Shown one piece after another: positions 54,130 through 63,000 of a stretch of 64,000 bases of DNA (positions are counted from its first letter, which is position 1; the number at the start of each line of letters is the position of its first letter). Position numbers and translations under genes: made by a program. The DNA is taken from positions 22,061,505-22,125,504 of the forward strand of contig CM055274.1 of the NCBI GenBank assembly GCA_029237695.1. Reading direction: 5' to 3'. The notes under the pieces were generated by a model that worked only from the letters and a program-made list of their open reading frames with translations, was not told the DNA's origin and did no database searches. This stretch comes from Conchocele bisecta (taxonomy: Eukaryota; Mollusca; Bivalvia; Lucinida; Thyasiridae).

Positions 54130-54495
54130 ATCCTCGGTCCTCGGTGTTGCATCCATAAGACCAGTGGGATGGAAATACTACGGCGAGGATTGAATCCACT
54201 ACATCCGGTAGTGAATGGGTTTAACCAGGGATTCCGCTGGGGAAAATAAAAAAATTGCCACTTCAAAAATTGTTTATTTTTATCGCCAATTGCGAAAGTG
54301 GCACGGAATCCCTGGGTTTAACGTCCCAGTGACAGCTAAGGCCCTATCGAGACGGGACCTCGGTTTCAAGTCTCATCCGAAAGACGAGTGGGATGGAAAT
54401 ACTATGAAAGTATTTTTTATGCCTAAGGCGAGGGTTGAACCCACAACATCCGCATTGGATGTCAGGTGTGCTAACCCCTAGGCCACAACCCATCC
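54130..54495 (-). mobile_element. tRNA-derived SINE, head GGGTTGTGGCCTAGGGGTTA, with a hairpin insertion
   Basis: On the minus strand the right edge reads GGGTTGTGGCCTAGGGGTTA (A box TGGCCTAGGGG) and, 40 bases on, GGGTTCAACCCT (B box), then body and the conserved TTAGCTGTCACTGGGACGTT at the left (54308-54330). A partial second copy occupies 54130-54235, and 54236-54307 is a hairpin, CCAGGGATTCCGC / GCGGAATCCCTGG-like. tRNA-type A and B boxes at the right spacing make the origin convincing. Confidence 0.8.
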
Positions 54496-54513
54496 TAAGA
54501 GTCCAATGCTCTA

Positions 54514-54871
54514 AGAGCTCCAGATAAGCTGTGTATTTGCTTAAATACACAATTAAAATTGCCAAAAACCCAATTGAACTCAGAAGTAGCGAGTATCCAA
54601 AAAAATATAATATGGTACCTTTATCATGCTGCAGAAAACAATAAACAGACCACATATTGGTATTTCATTAGACATGTCTTCAAGGAGACATTTCTAATGA
54701 AATGCCAAGACATGTTTTCATTTGGAAACAAACTATTCAATAATTGCTGTCTGTTGATGTGTAAACAGTAGTGTGATTTTGAAATACCCAATTAAAATTT
54801 TGAAATACTCAATTGCTTCAGAAATTATCGAGTGACAATACTCAATTACTAATTCCTTATCTGGAGCACTG
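54514..54871. mobile_element. hAT-like MITE, CAGGGCTCCAGATAAG family, 6 bp TSD
   Basis: Ends AGAGCTCCAGATAAGCTG and CTTATCTGGAGCACTG. GCTCTA at 54508-54513 and 54872-54877 is the target-site duplication. The central palindrome is TTAGACATGTCTTCAAGGAG and complement. Confidence 0.88.
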
Positions 54872-55211
54872 GCTCTACCACTAGACCACAATCGATCACC
54901 TTGCCACATTCAAGTCCCAATTTAGATAATATACTTTAAAAGGAAATTACGTAATCACGGACCAAGCAAATATGCGAGCGCGAGATTTTACGACCTGCTC
55001 AGAACTTCCATAATCACACAGCAAACAATTATGGCAATTAATTGGTCCCCACATGAGTAGAAGTTACTTCCCTTTGGTGGATACAGGTAAACATGCCATT
55101 TTGGAGGGCAATATTCCATTAGACCCTATAGACAAATATTGGAAATAATCCCATTATCGGAATAAAAAAACAAAACGAACCCAGTTGCCTTTACACAAGA
55201 TTTGTTGTTCA
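54872..55211. other. Gene-free interval
   Basis: The first 40 bases continue the SINE-like CTACCACTAGACCACAA of the tRNA-derived family; the rest is unrecognised. Confidence 0.4.
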
Positions 55212-55636
55212 TATCCGACTATATACGTCTATATACGTCTATATACGTCTATATACGACTATATACGTCTATATACGTCTATATACGTCTATATACGATA
55301 TACGACTATATACGTCTATATACGTCTATATACGTCTATATACGTCTATATACGACTATATACGTCTATATACGTCTATATACGTCTATATACGTCTATA
55401 TACGACTATATACGTCTATATACGTCTATATACGACTATATACGACTATATACGTCTATATACGTCTATATACGTCTATATACGTCTATATACGATCTAT
55501 ACGTCTATATACGTCTATATACTCTATATACGTCTATATACGACTATATCGTCTATATACGTCTATATACGTCTATATACGTCTATATACGTCTATATAC
55601 GTCTATATACGTCTATATACGTCTATATACGTCTAT
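55212..55636. repeat. 10 bp minisatellite (CTATATACGT)n
   Basis: About 42 units of CTATATACGT, with CTATATACGA variants and a few units shortened by 1-5 bp. The open frames across it (YIRLYTS type) are artefacts. Confidence 0.97.
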
Positions 55637-55644
55637 TCAACAGA

Positions 55645-55995
55645 GCTCCAGATAAGGTGCGTATTGGCGTATTTTACGCAATTATTTTAGCTCAATACGC
55701 ATTGATTATCAAAAGTGGGATACAAAATACGCCCAGCAATGTGAAAATACGCATTGATTTTCAAATTGAGTAGTGAAAATACTGTCATAAAGTTGAACAT
55801 TCACTTAGTTGAGCTGCAAAAAGCAAACAGTGTTTGCTTTTTGCAGCTCAACTAAGTGAATGTTTATTTTTTTTTTTTATTTTTTTGTATACTTTGTTCC
55901 CTATTTAGTAACGAAGAAAATAATTAATCCATTTGTAAACGTAAAGTACATGTACGCAATGATTTTGAAATCAGGGGGTATAGTACGCGGATAAG
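55645..55995. repeat. Degraded CAGAGCTCCAGATAAG element with long palindrome
   Basis: Starts AGAGCTCCAGATAAGGTGCG. 55793-55866 is a palindrome with ~36 bp arms (AACATTCACTTAGTTGAGCT / AGCTCAACTAAGTGAATGTT). The right end has decayed (GCGGATAAGGGAG near 55987). Confidence 0.65.
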
Positions 55996-56039
55996 GGAGA
56001 CTACTCCATGTCACATTAGCTCATCTGGGAACTATGTAT

Positions 56040-56462
56040 TTTTGGTTTGTTAGGGTTTAACGGCCTAGCAACAGCTAAGGTCATTTAAGGCCGGGCCAAT
56101 GGGTTTAGTACTAAATCCCATAAATTACCTATACAAGTACATGTGCAAATAGCGGGAAAATCCCAAAATCAGAACTGAATGTTTACAATACAAAAACTAT
56201 ATCTTCAGCCCTGAAATCAGAATAATCCTGATCTGATGCCAGGTCCTCGCCACACCAGAATCACTTGGCCCGCTCCCTAAAGCAGTAGGATCAGTAATAA
56301 TCTTACTACTTTTATAATGGGCAATAACCCAATTCAACTCCCAGGCAACAAAAGAGCCAAAGATAAAAACGTACCTGAGGGCCAAACCAGGCAAATCATG
56401 ATCCCTATAAGGAGGAAATCCTGCCGTTAATTTACGCCGTCGCGTTCACCCAACCAACCACC
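56040..56462 (-). mobile_element. V-SINE/RUDI-like SINE
   Basis: GTTTAACGGCCTAGCAACAG, GGGTTTAGTACTAAATCCC, TTCAGCCCTGAAATCAG, GATGCCAGGTCCTCGCC, AGGGCCAAACCAGG and head to CCAACCACCCACT. GGAACTATGTAT flanks both sides (56028-56039 and 56466-56477), consistent with a 12 bp target-site duplication. Confidence 0.85.
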
Positions 56463-56866
56463 CACTGGAACTATGTATAAATTGGCTCACGTTCTGGGGT
56501 GTTATTGTCATCTATTACCCGTCACTCCTAAATATCCAACATGGATTGCTGCTTGCTAATATATGGACTATTTCATTAAATGAAAATGTGGATTTTTTTT
56601 CTTCAAATCTTGAATATCATGACAACCACTGCAGATCCAGGTGAGACGCCATCTCACCTGGATCTACAGTGTTTGTAAATATTGCTTTATATATATATAT
56701 ATATATATGGAGTTGAAAGCGTTACCATCCAGTTATGGCAATAATTTGAACAAGCTTTCCCGGTTACGTTTTGTAAACTCGCTACACACAAACTATGGTG
56801 GGTAAACATCGCCATTTAAACACACAAAAAAAGAAGACTTAATAAAATACAGTTCAGTTGCCATCG
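56463..56866. other. Region downstream of the NAA15 stop
   Basis: This is the 3' side of the minus-strand gene. It holds a hairpin at 56632-56672 (GCAGATCCAGGTGAGACGCC / GGATCTACAG), a (TA)n run at 56687-56708, and TATGGAGTTGAAAGCGTTAC, an inverted match to 58541-58565. No clear AATAAA is found on the minus strand within 180 bases of the stop; TATAAAGC at 56680 is a weak candidate. Confidence 0.45.
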
Positions 56867-57034
56867 TTACGACGCTGTTCCGTTTTCCAAGATTTGCTCA
56901 GATTGGCTAGTGGGGATAATGAAAGACGGTACTAAGGGGAAGAGTTTGTGACACTGTCCTTGGAACGACTGGGCCTCAGACTCGCACTTGCCGAAGTCTC
57001 CGCGGCACATGTACTCCAGGACTTCTCGGCAATT
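56867..57034 (-). CDS. NAA15: NAA15 last exon with stop
   Basis: The acceptor TTGTAG precedes AATTGCCGAGAAG at 57034; phase 0. It encodes NCREVLEYMCRGDFGKC, then GQCHKLFPLVPSF and ends ILENGTAS before TAA (56867-56869). The pattern of the VLEYM and CHKLFP motifs matches the C-terminus of animal NAA15; the final residues differ, as is usual. Confidence 0.85.
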   Translation of the reverse strand, partial: NCREVLEYMCRGDFGKCESEAQSFQGQCHKLFPLVPSFIIPTSQSEQILENGTAS

Positions 57035-60000
57035 CTACAAACAGAAGACACACACATGAAGACACACACATTTGTGATTGGATAAATGAGATGCATATCA
57101 ACTGTGGCTCCTCCTGATGATCTACCAATAAACTTTTGAAACATGTCATTTATATAGAGAACACTACTGTCTGTTCCACGTTTTTCTGCCGACGAACATT
57201 TGGCTATTAAACACATTATATCTAAAAAAATATTTATATGTAAATACTTTTTCATCAACAACAAAAGTCACCCTCCCAAAAAAAAATTATTTGATGAAAT
57301 TCCATGAAATTGTGATTTTATATTTTCCTATGGGAATTTAACACGAAGGCTAAAATTAGATTTTTTAAAATATTTTTTTATTTGTGGACCGATTAACTGT
57401 TTGCTTATTTACATAATTTCCAAGCAATCTAGCCAGGTTTCCGAGTCAATTTCCAACATTTTTCGTTTTTCTACCCTCCTGGTCAGCCTCCTCCTTTTTG
57501 GCCCATGTTAAATTCCCATAGGACAATCCCAAAAAAGTGCCTTCAGCTCCACCCATACAATTAATTCAGTCTGAAATCAGCCTAAACGAGGTAAATTCTA
57601 ATGCGGTCAGACTGCATGACAATGTAGGATGATCGGGGACTACACGGGTCAATACTGGGTAAGTCCCTTTCTCTCGTGACACGAGACATGCAAATACAAA
57701 CCTGCGCACTGAGTCCTTTTAGATCTTTGTTGAACGTTGTTGCTAGTTCTAAAGCTTTAGTTTGTACACCGGGCTGGGGGTTGAGTTCGTACATCATTCT
57801 TGCAGCTGGAACACGGACAATGACATGTGTTATCAGAGCTCCAGATAAGGTGCGTATTTGCGTAAATACCCAATTAAAATTGCCAAAAACCCAATTGAAA
57901 TCAGAAGTAGTGAGTATCAAAAAGCAATGAAAAATTTGTGGTATCTTTATCATACTACAGAAAACAATAAACAGACCACAAATATAGCATATTGTTCTTA
58001 TTTTTCCACGAAAACACATCTTGGTATTTCATTAGAATTGTCTCCAAGGAGACAATTCTAATGAAATACCAAGATGTGTTTTCATTTAGAAGCAAACTAT
58101 TCAATACGTGCGGTCTGCTGATGTGTAAACAGTAGTGTGATTCTATTTTACACAATTAAAATTTTGAAATACCCAATTGCTTCAGAAATGATGGAGTGAC
58201 AATACTCAATTACTAATTCCTTATCTGGAGCCCTGTGTTATAACTAATGAGGAAATATTGCAGAGATTGTCAGAGATCACTACGATGCATACAGAGCTCC
58301 AGGTAAGCTGCGTAATTTGGAGGTAAATTTCTTATTTCTCCATCAAAAATGACAAGTTGGGAGTGCTTCAGAATCGTCTCAATGAGACGATTCTAAAGAA
58401 CTCCCAACTTGCCATTTTTGATGAAGAAATAACAAAATGTCACCCCAAGTTGGTAAAATTACGCACCTTAACTGGAGCTCTGTACATATGATCTGTAAGT
58501 GGCATAGGCAACACAATATTTCTGGGGGAAAAATACTGACTGGATGGCAACGCTTTCAACTCCATATGTACTGGGTGATTAGAATTTTATTTAAAGCATA
58601 GTTATACTAATTTAATTACGACATGTGAAGTACAAAGATGAAAAATTTAAGTAACTGGGGGCAGTTTCACTAAACTTTGTTCTACTAAAATGTTCGTAAG
58701 TGCAAAATTATAATATGTTCAACAACTCTGCAAAGACCAGGAACCCACTTTTCCGACACAAGGCCTTTATCAAGGAATTAGTTAATACTCTGTGAATTTA
58801 ACATTAACAATTTTTTCTTGTAAATAATTATTGGATTTACATTTAATGAATGCTCAATAAATTGAAATCCATCAATAGAAATTTACAGACGGTCCTGAAT
58901 TTGCACGTACAAACATTTTAGTCGTACAAAGTTTAGTGAAACGGGCCGCTGCTGCTTATTTAGCGACTTGCAGATCATACATCGCTCCAGATAAGCTGCA
59001 TATTTGCTTAAATACCCAATTCAAATTGCCAAAAACCCAATTGGAATCAGAAGTAGCGAGTATCAAAAAAAAATACAAATTTTGTGGTACCTTTATCATG
59101 CTGCAGAAAACAATAAATAGACCACATATAGCATATATTTCTTATTTGCCATGAAAACACATCTTGGTATTTCATTAGAATTGTCTCCAAGGAATTGTCT
59201 CCGTTATTAAAGTTGAAGTCCAGTTTAGAGGTTTCACTGTACTAGGTTTTCTACCAAAAATGCCTAATGCATCTAATGACTTTATTGATCAGGGGTGTGA
59301 GTAGCAAATTGACAAAAATATCATGGTTCTGTATATATTTTTCATGGCTCCTTTCTTACAGATGTGAATGCACCTGTATGGGAATGGAATGGTGCTTAAT
59401 GGCCCACCAACACAAAATAGTATCATTTAGGGACCATGGGACCTAAAGAACCCCAGTTTTATCAGGCACACATACAGACCTGCCGCCCTGTGTAATACTG
59501 AGTCGTGATTGCGCTGTAAGAAGTCTTCGTTGAGGGCGGGTTCGTCCTTGCCGCAGTACAGCGTCTCCAGTTCACGGTCCAACACCTGCTGTACCGGCTC
59601 CGGCAGTCCGCTACGTTGCTGCTTCACTGTGAAAGTGAGTGAATGGGTTTAACATCTCAGCAACAGCTAAGGTCATAGAGAGAAGGGACAACCCATCCCT
59701 GCTGCTTCACTGTACCATAGGAAATAAGAGGCTAGGAAACATGTAGGAATTCCTACCGTTTCCGAGCCGAGTGTCATTGAATGAGAACATCTGGCGAGAT
59801 CACAGTGAAACACCTGCTGTACTGGCTCCAGCAGTTCACTACACTGCTGCTTCAGTGTACCAGGCAGAATAGAGTTTATCATGCGAGACTAGGAAACGAT
59901 ACAAATTCCCATGCTGAATATAGGTGAAAGTGAATGGGTTTAACGTCCCAACAACAGCTACATGTAAGGTCATATAGAGACGGGACCACAGTTTACACCA

Positions 60001-63000
60001 GAGGGATGGAAATACTATGAAAGTATTCTTCGATGCCTAAGGCAAGGTTTGAACCCATAACCTCCGGATCGAACGTCAGGTGTTCTAACCCCTAGGCCAC
60101 AACCCATCCCTGGTTAATATAGGTCTATGCTGCTGATTCACTGTCACAGGCAGTTTAGAATATTTTATTATCAGGTTTATCGGGCGACGCTAGGAAACGT
60201 GTAGGAATTCCGAGACTCGTCGTGTCTAGGTAATCTGTCACATATAGTCTGTCACATAGAGAAACTAAAAAGGTGAGTGAAAAGTGTTTATGGCCCAGCA
60301 ACAAAGGTCATATATAGATAGGGCCCAGCCCAGGGCCCGCAACCGTAGGGATTGAAGCCCAACGCTCGAGTCACCAGGGCCCAGTGGCTCAAAACTTCTG
60401 TTAGCTTAACAGACTGTTAAATCCTTAGCAATGATAAGGATTTAACAGTCTGCTAAGCTAACAGAAGCTTTGAGCAACCGGGCCCTGACTATCAAGCTAA
60501 CCCTCGAAAAAAAGAGCAACTCTTGAGGCTCTCGAGGAATTTCTACTATTTCCAAGTCTTTTGATAAAGTTAGTCAGGTGAGGCACATGCACATCCGGTG
60601 AGATTAGGAAACATGTAGGATATCAAGGCTCATTGAACGGGGAGCAAGCATGTCTAGAGTAGACATGTGTCATCTTGACAACAAACAATTCAGATCGACT
60701 GCGAAAAAGTCTGTGATACATGTTCCGTCTACATTTACATCGGTCTGCAACAACTTCAGGTATTGAAGACCAGTGCTCTAACCTCTAGGCTACAACCCAT
60801 CCCTCTTGACCAGGGGAACTCCTGGGGCCGTTTCACTAAACTTTGTACAACTAAAATGTTTGTAAGTGCCAATTTAGGATCGTCTCGAAATTTTAATTGA
60901 TGGATTTACATTTATCGAGCATAGGATCTGCATATGCAGCCTATGCTCAATAAATGTAAATCCAATAATGGTTTACAAGAAAACGTTCATGTGAAATTTA
61001 CAGACTATCATGATTTTGCACTTACAAACATTTTAGTCGTAAGAAGTGTAGTGAAACGCGCCCCTGATCAGCCAACACGTTCATGCCAGTTCGGGTCGGG
61101 GCACTTCTGTGTGGTTTGGCACTATATAGATGGATGGTTAGTGATAACGTCTGTGGACAGTCAAACTGGAGTGTTATACGTCTGTGGATGGTCATACTTA
61201 CCCAGTTTTAAGAACCTGAGGCAATACACGTGTAGCTGTGGATGGTCACGCTCCACTTGACACCCCCGCTTCAACGATTGTAACATTAACAATAATTTGT
61301 CTGAAAATAACAATAACATATGCTGTCAACTGATTGATGATGCATCAAGTGGTTGGTGTTAACACAATCACAGTCTTTCCTCAGCTCACAGTAACTTTAA
61401 AAAGTCGATCCTTAACCCTTTCAACACCACAGGCCTGTATATGGGTATTGGCAAATAGTGTAGATCCAGATGAGACGGCTCGTGACGAGCCGTCTCATCA
61501 GGATCTACACTTTTTGCAAGTAATTTTCATATTTTTGAGAACAAAAACACCCCCTTTTCACAAATGAACTAGTCTGAGATCATTTTGTGAGGATTGGATT
61601 GGTTGCAAAATTAACATATCAACATCCATTCCAGTTACTTAGGGGTGAATGGGGTTAAGAAGTTAATCCCCCTTTCAACACTAATATTCACAATGCCCAT
61701 CTCTGTAAATAGTGCAGTCCAGACAAGACAGCTGCAACAAATTACACGAATCCCATTTCTGAACAATCTGACAATTACCAATGTAAACACTGGTGAACAT
61801 TTACCAGGCCAGACAAGAGTTCATACCCCGCCAACTGCTCAGGTCATACTAGACGTTATCTTTGTAAAACATGGATATCCCCCGTGGCATAATGGACTCT
61901 TTTTAACTCGAGAAATTCTTACAAACTTTTTTGACGTAAATGTACATGGACCGACGGATAAACGGACGTACGTAACCTCAATAGAGGGCATAATAACTGA
62001 ATAAGCCACACTTGCGCACAACAGAATTGAACAGCACATCAGGGCTCCAGATAAGGAATTAGTAATCGAGTATTTTCACTCCATCATATCTGAAGCAATT
62101 GGGTATTTCAATAGTTTAATTGGGTAAAATAAAATCACACTACTGTTTACACATCAAAAGACCGCAATTATTGAATAATTTGTTTCGAAATGAAAACATG
62201 TCTTGGCATTTCATTAGAATTGTCTACGAAAATACGCAGCTTATCTGGAGCTCTGGCACATATCAACAAAAAATATACCACTTAAGTTCATGAATAGAAA
62301 GGAAAAAACATTTGACTACACAGACATGGTGTACAGTAGAACGTCTCCACACCGAACACACAGACAAGTTATTTTTGCTCAATTTTGATATGTTTCGTTG
62401 CCATCTATTCATACTCGCAAAACAGTTTACAGTGGGACCTCTCTAAACCAAACACCCTCCCCAGGTGTCCGGTTTAGAGACGTTCCTCTGTACTTACTTT
62501 TCCTAGAATAAATTTCATAAGCACATATATGGGTTTCTATTCGTTCAGATGCCAGCAGCTGCAGCGGCTTCAGGAACCGGATGGCCTGCTCCAGCGGATC
62601 CTCGGTCTGCAACAGAAACAGCGTCCCACGGTTGGTTTTGATAAATGTATCCTACACACTTCAGGGGGCCGTTTCACTAAACTTCTTACGACTAAAATGT
62701 TCGTAAGTGCAAACTCATGATAGTCTGTAAATTTCACATTAACAATGTGTTCTTGTGAACAATTATTGGATTTACATTTATTGAGCATAGGCTGCATATG
62801 CAGCCTATGCTCACTAAATGTAAATCCATCAATTGAAATTTCTAGACGATTCCAAATTTGCACTTACGAACATTTTAGTCGAACGAAGTTTAGTGAAACG
62901 GGCCCCAGGAAATTCCACCTCCTTGGGTCCATATATTTCTACGTAAATTATTGGCCGTATTTGACATGCAACCACTGTAGCTCCAAATCAGACTGTGCAA

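Noticed and set aside
55185..55690. Open frames of ~160 codons (YIRLYTSIYV type)
   Set aside because: Product of the 10 bp minisatellite, open in two frames; not a gene.
54140..60115. tRNA genes on the minus strand at the GGGTTGTGGCCTAGGGG sequences
   Set aside because: A and B boxes are present, but the rest is SINE body with the shared 3' domain, repeated several times; no intact cloverleaf.
61645..62004. 119-codon plus-strand open frame in the NAA15 intron
   Set aside because: No recognisable motif, no splice or start support, and lies antisense in an intron next to MITEs.
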